64,000 nucleotides of DNA, from contig NC_088310.1 in NCBI RefSeq assembly GCF_910592395.1, positions 13,215,501 through 13,279,500 on the forward strand. Direction: 5' to 3'. The notes below the pieces were generated by a model. It made no database searches. It was not told the origin of the DNA and worked only from the letters and a program-made list of their open reading frames with translations. Positions 37,458 through 48,000 of this stretch are shown here, piece by piece. Numbering within the stretch: position 1 is the first letter of the stretch; every line of letters begins with the position of its first letter. The stretch comes from Lineus longissimus (Eukaryota > Nemertea > Pilidiophora > Heteronemertea > Lineidae). The translations under genes were made by a program, and so were the position numbers.

Positions 37458-38130
37458 AAGCAATCGGGATAAAAGGTAGGCCTTATAACTGTTAATTTTC
37501 CGTTTAGTTAGCAGCTCGACTAAAAGTCCTCAGAAACAGACTTAATAACATCCGTCCATTATTTTCTCTTTCAGAGGGATGGTTTATACACAAGTGCCCC
37601 AAAGCCGAGAAACATTATGTTATCGTGAATCAAGGTAGGACCTTCATTTTTATAGTTCTGTCGGCTCAGTATGATTTTGATTCAACAATAATAATCATCT
37701 CTCCTTTGGGAAATGAAATAACATGCGACCCCATATTTCTCTTCCAGCGCCATGCAGATATAAACAGCCCTTGCTGCCCGCCCGATTAAAAGGTAGGCCT
37801 ATTTGGTTACTCACAAGGACACACAAAAATACTGTCTCTACTAAACGAAAGGCTTTTATTTGTTTTTCAACTCATCATATCATTTCTATTTAATTTTCCA
37901 GAATAACATCTCAACAAAATAGACAAGCGCTAAGACTGATTATTTGTACAATGCGACAAGGACACGCTGTACTTAGTCTGTCTCATTACATCAATTCCTG
38001 ATCATGTGAAGTAAAAAGCAAAGAGCACGTCGTTGGAACAAAAGCGTGTGATACATGATCGTAAGCGATATTCTCTGTACAGCAAACTAACGTCAACCCT
38101 CGTTTTTCTCTTTCCAGACAGTTCGACCTG
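37458..38130 (+). other. Series of tiny plus-strand exons (putative)
   Basis: Splice-like signals in order: donor AAAAG|GTAGG at 37475; exon 37575-37634 (60 nt) between TTTCTCTTTCAG and AAG|GTAGG; exon 37748-37792 (45 nt) between TTTCTCTTCCAG and AAAAG|GTAGG; acceptors at 37901 (TTTTCCAG) and 38117 (CTCTTTCCAG). Introns are 99, 113 and 109 nt. The two complete exons are multiples of three and share a phase-1 frame, open across both, reading GWFIHKCPKAEKHYVIVNQ then APCRYKQPLLPARLK. A stop follows at once after the 37901 acceptor in that frame. It may be a small spliced gene or a non-coding transcript; no homology is recognised. Confidence 0.35.
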
Positions 38131-38378
38131 ATGTTTTCTCATACACACACAGTATAGCCTCAATATATCATTCAACGTTTGGAGCGTGACTGTGTACTAC
38201 AACTGTTTCATTCACTAGTGTTTATGACTTCAGGAATTCTAAAGGGAATTACATGTAAGACTGAGTATTTGTAAGTACAATATATGATCATTCATAAAAA
38301 GTATATACAACAACAACTGTATGCCCGTGCACGCGCTGGAAAAAACTTAAGTTTCTTCCATAACCCCCATAAAGCTGA

Positions 38379-40215
38379 ATGAATGATACAATAGTTAGTT
38401 CCATCAAACAGGTTATATTTCACTTTGACCTTATAGAGTCTTCATGTTTTGAAAAATACAAGTTTGAAATCTATCACTTTTCCAAAAAATATTTCCGAAC
38501 AGTTAAAGACGGTTATGTTACGCGACGTTTTACTGACATTTCCTACCGGGTTAGTAAGAAATTACACATTACTTTGCATCTGCGAAAAAATATAGGCGCT
38601 TGGCTTGAAAGCGAAAATTTCAAGAAACTTTATGAACACATTTTGAAAGAAATACATTCTTGTTTGACACCACGGCCGCCAAGACGAAAGCTTAAATTCA
38701 AAGGGAGAATTGTTAATATTCAAGGTAATTTTCCAAGCAGTGCGTTAACTTCTTGTTTTAGACAACGCGACGTACAGTCGCTACTATATTTTATCGAATC
38801 GTTTTTTGCACCCGAGGCAGACAGGGGTGAAGACCGCTTGTTAAATTAGATTCCGAGGCAACGGAAAAGCCGTCCATGCGTGGTCTGAAATTCAGAGACG
38901 CAGGAGCTCATTTTCAGTTTTATACCACTCGATGTACTTTTGTTTTTAGTAAAATTGAGCTTTTTGCGGAGAAAACAAGAATTGTCTTCGAATTCTTGGA
39001 AGAAAATCTGGTTCATCATGAATTGAAATTGCCAACAGACGGGGTCTATCGGATGATCACAGACAAATTCATTTGCTTTTGATGATAACAGAAACATCAT
39101 GACAGAATTGATTGAGGATATCATTGCAAAAATAGTCGCGGCTATAGAGCCATCAGAAGAAAAGTTCATAAGATTTACAAAATGCATTCGAAAAACGCTC
39201 AAACATTTTGACTCGTCAGAACGTCCTTCATGGATGAAGCTGATTAAAATCATCATCGATACTCTGGGCGATTTTACCATTCAAATATCATGTTATCATT
39301 TTTGGAAGTTCGATTAGGGGAGGGGCTAGTCCTTTGAAAGCAGAGGCCAGTTTTAGTATTTCTATTGCCCCAAATGATGTTGTGAAAGTCATGAAAAGTA
39401 GTTTAGAATGCAGTAATGATGAGTATGATAGCGAGGAAGAGAGTGCGATTAAAGCAATTGATGATGGATTCAATAGAACTTCGAATCATATTGAAAACAT
39501 ACTTTCTGAGAACAAAAAACGAAAGGCAAATAGTTGTTTTATTGATGATACAGGCAATGCCATTGCGCACAAAAAAATGTGTTCTATTGAAAATGAGAAC
39601 GAAGAACGCGGCGCTGTTAGCTTGGAAGCCGATTTGAACTTGTCCAGTGACGACGTGGAAACTGCGTCCGAAACCGAATCGGATGGAGTAGCAAGCCGGG
39701 GGGCCGCGGGTGCACATGCAGTCGAAAAATTATCCCTGTCGAGTGGGTCTCTTTTTCCGAAAGCGTATAATGTGGAACAGGATGTTATCACTTTACGTAA
39801 CCAGCTAAACGAACAACTTGCCTTCAATGATATAACCCCCCCAACAAGCTGGAGCTTCCGCTCATGAATGCTGTTCAGGCGATGAAAAAGCCTTCGTAAA
39901 AAGAAATCTTCGTCCAATATTTGAGTCGAAAAAGAATAGATTAAAATATCCTCACATTATTGAAGATTTTGTAAACATTTGTTCTGTCCACGAATAACAA
40001 AAGCTCGCTTTGGAAAAGATAAAACCTTGGGCTGAAAAGTGCGAAAAATACCACAAGGATTTTGGTTTCACGAAAGGCCTCTGTAGACAAACTCATGGCG
40101 CGGGAAGAAAAAGCTGTCGAGACTTTTATTGCGGGCATGAAAAAAAATGAAGAAGCCATGACAAAATTTCACTGTTTCTTCGACCAAAAAAACCACAGCT
40201 TTGCAAAGTTGTAAG
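38379..40215 (+). pseudogene. Decayed intronless coding region of unknown origin
   Basis: Successive plus-strand frames at 38379-38849, 38876-39082, 39099-39317, 39334-39867 and about 40060-40215 abut end to end with only short gaps, as if one long gene acquired stops and frameshifts. The parts read as ordinary protein: VSKKLHITLHLRKNIGAWLE; FYTTRCTFVFSKIELFAEK; EDIIAKIVAAIEPSEEKFIRF; an acidic Ser-rich stretch near 39620-39690; and MAREEKAVETFIAGMKKNEEAM at the end. No family is recognised. The lack of introns suggests a transposon or viral origin, but that is inference. Confidence 0.45.
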
Positions 40216-41102
40216 GGCTGTCTAATGCACTGTTTGCCTGTTTTGACAGAAGCTATCAAACCGTTTAGCGGAAAGCCATGTGGAAAAGGACGTGGGGGCA
40301 AGAAAAAACAATGACTTTTAACGAAAACAGGGAGGAGAAGGGCTCCTTTAAAAACATCTTGCAAGAAGAGCTCCATTCATATCATCTACGATCCGCGTGA
40401 ATACTGTATTCCTTTGAGCGCGAAAAAAAACCCACATCACATACCAGAAAGAATGACACTAGCACAGTATGAATTTTACCTTTACAAAAAACATTTGGCA
40501 AAGAAATACGCAAATAAAACAACCGCGCGCAGCTTAAAACAAACTAACTCTTCGATAGGAAAACAACATTTCTAACGAAACAGACTGTATCGCCCACTTA
40601 ATTATCCTTCCGTGCGGTAACATGCATTTGACAGATATTCCTGCTCCCAATGATAGGCGGTGCCGTAAATTTTAAAGGATCACTGCCGGGATCACTGTTG
40701 CTGTTGTTGTATATATTTTTTTGTAAATGAATTATATAGCCTGTACTTTGAACATATGAATACTGGTATATGAGTGAAAAGCAATCGCTCCTGTTGTCTG
40801 TCTATTAGAAAGGTACATTCTCTTGTTTGTATCATGTAGCAGAGAAGGCAAGAGAGCAGTTGCCCAATGATTTCGCTCATTAGTGATTTTTTTGTGAGCT
40901 GTCGAATCGTTTGTACGACCAACCGTTCTATCATTATTTATCAATATCGTGTCTACAAAACAATATGAAATTTTACGAAATTTATCGGCCACGTGTCTGC
41001 AAAAAGTAAAAGAGCAGAGGCGTTAGTGTATGTGTATTACTATGTACATAAGTATCATCGTGTCTTTCTATTGTATTATCCCGCTGTATGTGTCTATATT
41101 TT
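40216..41102. other. Intergenic, nothing recognised
   Basis: No supported gene or repeat. Confidence 0.45.
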
Positions 41103-42333
41103 TGTAACGGAAGTCGTTATGGGCCTTGCATGGTTAATGGTTATGTCATAATTTTGACCTGGTTTGCTTGGGCCTATAATTTGGTAATCTCCTGAGGTAT
41201 TTTCAAGTGATGATCGTTGGTCTCCTTTGTGTTCTGGGCTAATGATTTTAGCTTCTTTTGTGTGGCTTACTTTGTAATAGGGTTGGTGAATTCTGGCTGT
41301 TACGGCAGGCATTGGTTCGTTGAGATGAGGTAATCTTTCTGTATAAAACTGGGCCCTAGCTTTGATCAGTGTCCATACCTAGCGCGCTTGCTACCAGACG
41401 GGTAGACCTTTTCTTTCTGTGATTTTGCTTGGTTCCTATGGCTGAGTAGAGCCTACATTTTTGTCTCATCTCTCTGAACCGCTGCATGGTGTGACACGCC
41501 CAATCTTCACCATGTATGTCATGTACATGGGAACGTTTGCTGACTTTTGGCTTTTCTTGTGAGTATAAACCCTCAAATTCCGAGTTCCGTATTTCTGCCA
41601 TGTGACCTATAATTTTACCCCCTTCGTGTGCCTCTAGGGCTGGGTTTGTCAATATCCTGTTATGGCCAGACTGACCGGGTTTTCCTGAGGTTTCTTTTAG
41701 TTTGTTTGAGTTGGAACTTTGTGTGAAGAAACTGGGCAAAGTTGCCCACAATTCCTGTCCGACATGTCATGATCATGTCACTTGTTTTATACTGGATTTT
41801 GATAGTGTTTAATCTTGTTCTGACTTCCCTGCTTGGCATAGGTTTTGAGTTACATAATCAGAAAGTGATTCCAGGTGATACAAGTTCTGGGGAATCTTAG
41901 TTCGGAGTGTTCCATGTCTTGGTTGGTGAACTGTTTTGGGCCACCCTGTATAGATTTACATTGGCTTTGGTTCATCTGACTGGTACTTTGATTAATAGGT
42001 GATTTCTCCTCCAATTAGATGTCGTTTTGACAGGGGAATTTAGGCTTCTGGGTTGTTGGTAGAACAAGTGTGGTGAGAAGGAATTTGGGTAACCTGGGGT
42101 CATATCTGGTTGGCCATGCAGTTTATTGGGTTGGATGAATGTGAAGTGAAATCTGGAATCTAGTTTGTTCATAATAAACATATTTGGGTATATTCTAGCG
42201 CTTATAATTTATCGGTCAATGCACACCCCCACAAACTCTGGTTCTCGTCAACGCTGGTGAAGGTTCATTCATTTTGCCAGGGGTTGACGGGAACCCATTA
42301 ACGACAATTCCATTCACAAGGACGGTCGTTACA
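41103..42333 (+). repeat. 5' LTR
   Basis: 1231 bp, TGTAACG to CGTTACA, same length and apparently the same sequence as 48001-49231. Confidence 0.95.
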
Positions 42334-42335
42334 AT

Positions 42336-42353
42336 TGGCACCCGCGTGGTTTT
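42336..42353 (+). other. Primer-binding site
   Basis: TGGCACCCGCGTGG begins 2 nt after the LTR end. The primer tRNA was not identified. Confidence 0.65.
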
Positions 42354-42702
42354 CATTGGCCGGTAATACTTACTAATTGCTATCTATATTTCACTTTTTC
42401 TGCTTCCTGTGAGTTGTCACTGGGTCGTGACACTTGTTGGAGGGGGGAGGTAGCCTGTTTTTGGCTGACGTGTGTTTTTTTTTGTCAAGGTAATATTGCT
42501 GGTTTAAATGTATCATGGGAAACTTTTTGGAATTTCTGGTCAGTCTGGTGTGTCATGCTATGCGGTGGAGATGAGTGGATGAGACAATGTTATTCATTTG
42601 AAGTTTAGATTTAGTTTATTGCACGCTAGGTGTGGATCATCAGGAAAGCTCGGTGAGTGGCCAATTTTTTATTTTTATTTTGATATTTGTGTTAGCTTGA
42701 AC

Positions 42703-43788
42703 ATGGACCCATCTGGACGGGTAGACGAATTCCTGTCGCAGATTGGCACAGCCCTGCAGGGGATGCAGGAGGAGATGACGAATGTGATGGTTGGGCCACC
42801 ACCGCCCGCAACTCCGGGTTCTTCTGGTCGGATGCGTTATTCGACTCCTTATGGGGCAACAGCTGAGTCCGATGACGAGCTGTTCCATAAGAAACCGGTG
42901 GTGCTACCGGATTGGTATAATAACGATGGTAAGACAGATTTCGAAGATTGGGTGGAAAGAGTGCGAATTGTGCAGAGGGTGAACCATTGGTCAGAGGAGC
43001 AGCTAATGAGTTTTGTGCCCTTGCGACTTAAGGACGATGCTTTTCGTGTTTACAAAGACATGCATGATTTTGAGAAATGTAATTTCGATACCTTTTGTGA
43101 AACTTTCAGGCTGCGGGGTTGCCCTGCTGATGTGAAGGTATTCAAGGCCAGACTGGCGGCGCGGCGTAAGCTTGAAACAGAGACTTACGTCCAATTGGCC
43201 GCAGACATCCGTCGTCTGGTCTTGAAGGCCTTTCCATCGGCAGGAGTGGCGATACGGGAAGAGATGGCGGTGGACTACTTTACTCAGGCACTAACCGATA
43301 GGGAAGTTCGGCTCCAGGTCAGGCGGGCCGACTGCGACACCTTGGACGATGCTTTGTCTAGGGCGCTGGCTGAGGAAAGTTTCCAAAGGGCCGAGAAACC
43401 TGGAGAGGCTAGGAAGGGTCCCCAGAAGGTGAACATGACGAGGCCGGGTGTCGCAGACGGACCGTCGGGACCTGGTATGCAGAAGCAGATAGACGCGCTT
43501 TCGAAAAAGCTAAATGACGCGCTGGTTGCTCTCGGTCAGATTAGTACAGCCCCTGGTAGGAGGGCTCGGCATTGTACGTATTGTGGTCGTGATGGTCATG
43601 AGATGGGTTTCTGTTTTAAAAGGAGACGTGACCAAGAACTTGAAGCTCAGCAACAGCAGGGACTGCCCACCCAAGGTAACACAAATCCTCAGTCAGGACC
43701 TTCTCAGGGGCCTCTGGGCCCTGGTTTTCATCCTGGTCCTAATCCTGGACCTAATCCTGGACCTGGTACGGGAAATCCACATTTTTAG
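42703..43788 (+). CDS. gag: gag, 361 aa
   Basis: I chose ATG 42703 (MDPSGRVDEFLSQIG) because the open frame upstream is hydrophobic leader-like sequence without gag character. A capsid-like region (DFEDWVERVRIVQRVNHWSEEQLMSFVPLRL, then YVQLAADIRRLVLKAFP) precedes a basic zone and one zinc knuckle CTYCGRDGHEMGFC (CX2CX4HX4C). The tail is built of PGPNPG repeats. It packages the element RNA into cytoplasmic particles. The stop TAG at 43786-43788 follows TTT within a run of five T, where pol is reached by a -1 shift. Confidence 0.92.
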   Translation: MDPSGRVDEFLSQIGTALQGMQEEMTNVMVGPPPPATPGSSGRMRYSTPYGATAESDDELFHKKPVVLPDWYNNDGKTDFEDWVERVRIVQRVNHWSEEQLMSFVPLRLKDDAFRVYKDMHDFEKCNFDTFCETFRLRGCPADVKVFKARLAARRKLETETYVQLAADIRRLVLKAFPSAGVAIREEMAVDYFTQALTDREVRLQVRRADCDTLDDALSRALAEESFQRAEKPGEARKGPQKVNMTRPGVADGPSGPGMQKQIDALSKKLNDALVALGQISTAPGRRARHCTYCGRDGHEMGFCFKRRRDQELEAQQQQGLPTQGNTNPQSGPSQGPLGPGFHPGPNPGPNPGPGTGNPHF

Positions 43789-46700
43789 ATGGGGCTGGCT
43801 CTTCTGAACTGAACCCTGAGAGGGGTCAGCCTGAGGCTTTTGATTATGTGCGGGGGCAATCTGCACATGTTAGAATTTTGATGCATGGGGTAGAGTTCAT
43901 GGCTGTGCTGGATACAGGTTCAACTTGTACAATTATTTCAGAAGATTTACATCAGAAAATGAATGTGTCTGGTGGGGCGCCTTTGATGCCATATGATATG
44001 GAAATTTTGAATGCATCTGGGGGTACCTTGCCAGTCTTAGGAGAAATTAATGCTAAGTTGGAGTTTCCAGATTTGCCAAGTCCTCGTCCTGGTAGACAGC
44101 ATACTTTTGTAGGGCCAGTGGTAGTTGCCGCTGTGCCTGGGTTGTGTGTCTTGGGGATGGATTTTCTTTCACCAATGAAAGCTTCCCTGGATTTAGGACA
44201 TAGATTGTTGCGATTGTTTTGTGGGTGTGTGCCCATTCATTATAACCAACCTGACTTGGCATTTTCTTGTTACAGGGTTTTTGTCGGGGAGACTACCACC
44301 ATACCACCATCGTCGGAAGTTGTGTTGACTGGGAGAATTAGAAGAAGGGGCGCGCTGCGGTTGCAGGAGGGAATGATGGAAGGTGTGCATCATGGTTTTT
44401 CGTTGTCCGGAAACAGACCATTGGTGGCCAGGTCGGTGGTCTCCGTCGACAAGAACGCTGTACCAGTACGACTGATGAATGTTCACAAGGAACCATACAT
44501 TTTGCAAAAAGGTCAGTGTATTGCTATATTACAACCTTTTGAGTCGCAGCAGGAGACTGATCTCAAGGTTGGTGAAACTGAAGATAAGTTGTCAGAACCT
44601 TTGCAGAAGTTGTATGAAGAGAGTCTTGGTGAACTTGATGAGGCACAGGCCGCTGATTTGTACAAGCTGTTGCTGAAGAATGAACATGTGTTTTCTAAGG
44701 GTGACATGGACTTGGGTCGTACAGATGTAGTCAGACATAGTATAGATACTGGGGATTCTCCTCCTTTGCGAGAACCAGTGCGCCGGTTACCTATTCATAA
44801 GTATGCTGAGGCTGAGAAATGTGTACAGGATATGTTGAAGCAGGGGGTGATTGAGCCTTCAAGCTCTCCTTGGAGAAGTGGGGTAGTATTGGTGAAGAAA
44901 AAAGATGGCAGCACTAGGTTTTGTATTAATTACAAGAAACTGAATTCGGTCACCAAGTTTGACAGTTACCCTTTGCCCAATATTACTGATAACTTAGACG
45001 CTTTGAGAGGGGCCAAGTGGTTTTCAACTCTAGATTTAGCTTCCGCTTATTGGCAATGTGAAATGGATCCTGATTCGGCTGCTAAGACTGCCTTCTCAGT
45101 GGGACGCCATGGGCTATATCAGTTTACTAGGATGCCATTTGGACTTTGTGGGGCCCCAAGTACTTTTGAGCGTTTAATGGAGTTGGTTTTGGCTGGGTTG
45201 CAGTGGGAGATTGCCATAATTTATTTGGATGATGTGGTCATTTTTTCGTCCACATATTCTCAGCATCTTGCAGATATCCAGAAGGTGTTTGACCGTTTGG
45301 GAGCTGCCGGGTTGAAACTGAAGTGTAAGAAGTGTTTGCTGTGTAGACGTGAAGTGGAGTACCTTGGTCATGTGGTTGGTAGGGATGGAGTAATGACATC
45401 TTGGTCCAAGATACAGAAGGTAAAAGAATGGCCGAGGCCTAAAACTGTCACCCAGCTGAAGAGTTTCTTGGGCCTTTGTGCGTATTATCGTCGTTTTGTG
45501 CTAAGGTTTGGGGAGATTGCTACCCCGTTATATAATTTGACAAAGAAACAGGTGGATTGGGTATGGACAGCTGAGTGTGAACGTGCATTTGAATTGTTGA
45601 AGGAAAAGTTGTGTACCGCTCCGGTGTTAGCCTATCCTGATCCAAGGAAAGAGTTTATTTTGGATACGGATGCTAGTGGTCATAGTATCTCTGGAATCTT
45701 AGGACAGGTGAATGAGTCTGGGGGTGAACAAGTTGTGGCTTATGGCAGCCGGGTTTTGTCGAAAGCTGAGAGAAACTACTCTGTCACACGCCGTGAACTG
45801 CTGGCGGTAGTTTATTTCATCAAGCAATTCCGACATTACCTGGTGGGGAAGGAGTTCGTACTGAGAACAGATCATGGTTCCTTACGCTGGCTGTTTAATT
45901 TTAAAGACCCAGAAGGTCAGGTTGCTCGCTGGTTGGAGTATTTGGCTTCATTCCGGTTTAAGATTATGCATAGGCCAGGTGAGAAGCATGTAAATGCGGA
46001 CAGTTTAAGTAGATATCCCCTGGAGGAGGGTGAAGAGCATGAACATTCCATTAGTGAACCAATAAGTGACATTCAAGAATCAATTATAGAGGATCTGAGT
46101 ACCCAGGTGGAAGCTGAGGAATGCACTCGTACATGTAGTTTAGCTAGCCCTGAGTCTGAGTTTTGTCGTGTTTTGAGAATAGATGTTGATGCTCCTGCAG
46201 GTATAGTGGAGGCGCAGAAAGCTGATGGTGACCTAAAGACTGTTCGGAAGTGGTTGGAAGCTGGAGAACGTCCGCCGAAATCGAAGTTGCTCCAGTTCTC
46301 ATTCGCCCTTCGTCGTTGGTGGTCGGTGTTTGGTCAGTTAGAACTGAAGAATGATTTGGTTTACTACAGATGGGAGTCAATGAGAGAGAACAGTAGTGAA
46401 CTTCGTGTAGTGGTTCCTGATAGTATGAAATTAGAAATTTTCCGATTGGGACACTCTGATAACACAGCTGGTCATTTTGGGGTGCATAAAACCCTAAGGC
46501 GTATACGTCAGACTTTCTATTTTACAGGCTTGGATGCGTTTGTGAAGGAGCAGATCAAGAAGTGCAGGACATGTGAGCGGCGTCGTAGTCCGATACCTCA
46601 TAGGCGAGCACCTCTTCAGGACATGTTGGTTTGCAGACCGCTTGATAGGATTGGAATGGACATCGTTGGACCGTTTCCGGCTGGTAAAGATTACAATCGC

Positions 46701-47798
46701 GTGATTTTGGTCGTCCAGGACTATCTGACAAAGTGGGTAGAATTGTATCCTTTACCTTGTCAGGAGGCTGCTGTGGTAGCCAGAGTTTTAGTTGACAATT
46801 TCATCACTAGGTTCGGAATCCCATGGAGCTGGCATTCTGATAAAGGGCCTAATTTTGAGTCGAATCTTATGTCTGAGCTTGCTAAGATTTTAGGAATCTT
46901 GAAAACCCGAACTACGAGTTACCACCCACAAGGTGATGGTTTGGCAGAACGATATATGAGAACACTTTGCACGGCTTTGTCGAAGTTTGTTGATGATCAT
47001 CAGAGAGACTGGGTGGAATACTTGCCAATGATTCAATATGCTTACAATTCTAGCGTCCAGGAGTCCACTGGTTTCACGCCTGCACGGTTGATGTTGGGAC
47101 GAGAGATGGTGACGCCGTTGTCGTTCGTTGCTGGTAGACCACCTGGTGAGCCGTGTGATGACGTTGGTACTTACGCAGAGGATGTTGAGCAGAGAATGAG
47201 GTCGGCTTTTGACATGGTTGAGGAGAGTTTGGGTGCCGCACACAAGAGACAGAAAGTGGTGTACGATTCGAGGAAGCATGGGAAAAAGTTCGAGTTAGGA
47301 GATCGTGTTTGGTTGCATTCGCCGGCGGTCAAGCGTGGATTGAGTCGGAAGTTGCATAAGCCGTGGACTGGACCATTCGTGATAGTGAAAGTGCTATCAG
47401 ACGTGAATTTTAAGATTCAGCTGGAGGGCGGACGCAAATCGTACGTAGTGCATTTCAATAGGCTAAAACCGTGTTACTCAGATCAAGTGGCGCCTGAGCA
47501 GTTGTCTCAGTCAAATACTGAGCAAGCGGCTGCTGCTGTTGAACCGCGTGATGTGACTGTGACTGTTCCAGAATCTGGGAGAGATGTACCAGGAGAAGTG
47601 GAGTGGCAGGATGATGCGATAGACTTTGACCCGGAGGATGTGGAAGTGGAAACCGAGCCTGTGGTTGTTGTGCCTGCGGTCTCGCCAATCCGTACTAGGA
47701 GGGGTCGGAAAATAGAACTGCCATTTCGATTTCGAAATGATTTTGTAATGAGATGCAGAAATTTCAGCCTTTCCAGGGTCAACCTTGAAGGGACGTGA
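43785..47798 (+). CDS. pol: pol polyprotein (protease, RT, RNase H, integrase)
   Basis: Read in the -1 frame relative to gag from the TTTTTA near 43782-43787. Order: protease with VLDTGSTCTI (~43905); reverse transcriptase with VDFCINYKKLN-type fingers, DLASAYWQCEM and YLDD (~45225); RNase H (DTDASGHSI, ~45665; TDHGSLRWLF); integrase zinc domain HX3-4H...CX2C (GHFGVHKTLRRI...KCRTCERR, ~46470-46580), DDE core (MDIVGPFP; WHSDKGPNF; GLAERYMRTL) and C-terminal GPF module (WTGPFVIVKVLSDVNFKI, ~47365). No chromodomain. Roughly 1,335 residues, uninterrupted. Ends 186 bp before the polypurine tract. Confidence 0.95.
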   Translation, partial: LDGAGSSELNPERGQPEAFDYVRGQSAHVRILMHGVEFMAVLDTGSTCTIISEDLHQKMNVSGGAPLMPYDMEILNASGGTLPVLGEINAKLEFPDLPSPRPGRQHTFVGPVVVAAVPGLCVLGMDFLSPMKASLDLGHRLLRLFCGCVPIHYNQPDLAFSCYRVFVGETTTIPPSSEVVLTGRIRRRGALRLQEGMMEGVHHGFSLSGNRPLVARSVVSVDKNAVPVRLMNVHKEPYILQKGQCIAILQPFESQQETDLKVGETEDKLSEPLQKLYEESLGELDEAQAADLYKLLLKNEHVFSKGDMDLGRTDVVRHSIDTGDSPPLREPVRRLPIHKYAEAEKCVQDMLKQGVIEPSSSPWRSGVVLVKKKDGSTRFCINYKKLNSVTKFDSYPLPNITDNLDALRGAKWFSTLDLASAYWQCEMDPDSAAKTAFSVGRHGLYQFTRMPFGLCGAPSTFERLMELVLAGLQWEIAIIYLDDVVIFSSTYSQHLADIQKVFDRLGAAGLKLKCKKCLLCRREVEYLGHVVGRDGVMTSWSKIQKVKEWPRPKTVTQLKSFLGLCAYYRRFVLRFGEIATPLYNLTKKQVDWVWTAECERAFELLKEKLCTAPVLAYPDPRKEFILDTDASGHSISGILGQVNESGGEQVVAYGSRVLSKAERNYSVTRRELLAVVYFIKQFRHYLVGKEFVLRTDHGSLRWLFNFKDPEGQVARWLEYLASFRFKIMHRPGEKHVNADSLSRYPLEEGEEHEHSISEPISDIQESIIEDLSTQVEAEECTRTCSLASPESEFCRVLRIDVDAPAGIVEAQKADGDLKTVRKWLEAGERPPKSKLLQFSFALRRWWSVFGQLELKNDLVYYRWESMRENSSELRVVVPDSMKLEIFRLGHSDNTAGHFGVHKTLRRIRQTFYFTGLDAFVKEQIKKCRTCERRRSPIPHRRAPLQDMLVCRPLDRIGMDIVGPFPAGKDYNRVILVVQDYLTKWVELYPLPCQEAAVVARVLVDNFITRFGIPWSWHSDKGPNFESNLMSELAKILGILKTRTTSYHPQGDGLAERYMRTLCTALSKFVDDHQRDWVEYLPMIQYAYNSSVQESTGFTPARLMLGREMVTPLSFVAGRPPGEPCDDVGTYAEDVEQRMRSAFDMVEESLGAAHKRQKVVYDSRKHGKKFELGDRVWLHSPAVKRGLSRKLHKPWTGPFVIVKVLSDVNFKIQLEGGRKSYVVHFNRLKPCYSDQVAPEQLSQSNTEQAAAAVEPRDVTVTVPESGRDVPGEVEWQDDAIDFDPEDVEVETEPVVVVPAVSPIRTRRGRKIELPFRFRNDFVMRCRNFSLSRVNLEGT

Positions 47799-47983
47799 TG
47801 GAATCATAGTAATTTAGATAATTTCTGTCATTTTCCAGGTTTAGGAGATGAGATGGGAAACTGAAGAGCATATAGTAATTTTTCTGCTTGTTTTCCAGAT
47901 GTGTCGTGATGTTTGGTGACTTTGTATTTGAACATGTTTTGATATTTTGTGCATTTTTGATGTCATGAGGGCATGACATTTTT

Positions 47984-47996
47984 AGAGGGAGGGGGG
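47984..47996 (+). other. Polypurine tract
   Basis: AGAGGGAGGGGGG, four bases before the 3' LTR; primes plus-strand synthesis. Confidence 0.85.
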
Positions 47997-48000
47997 TAGT

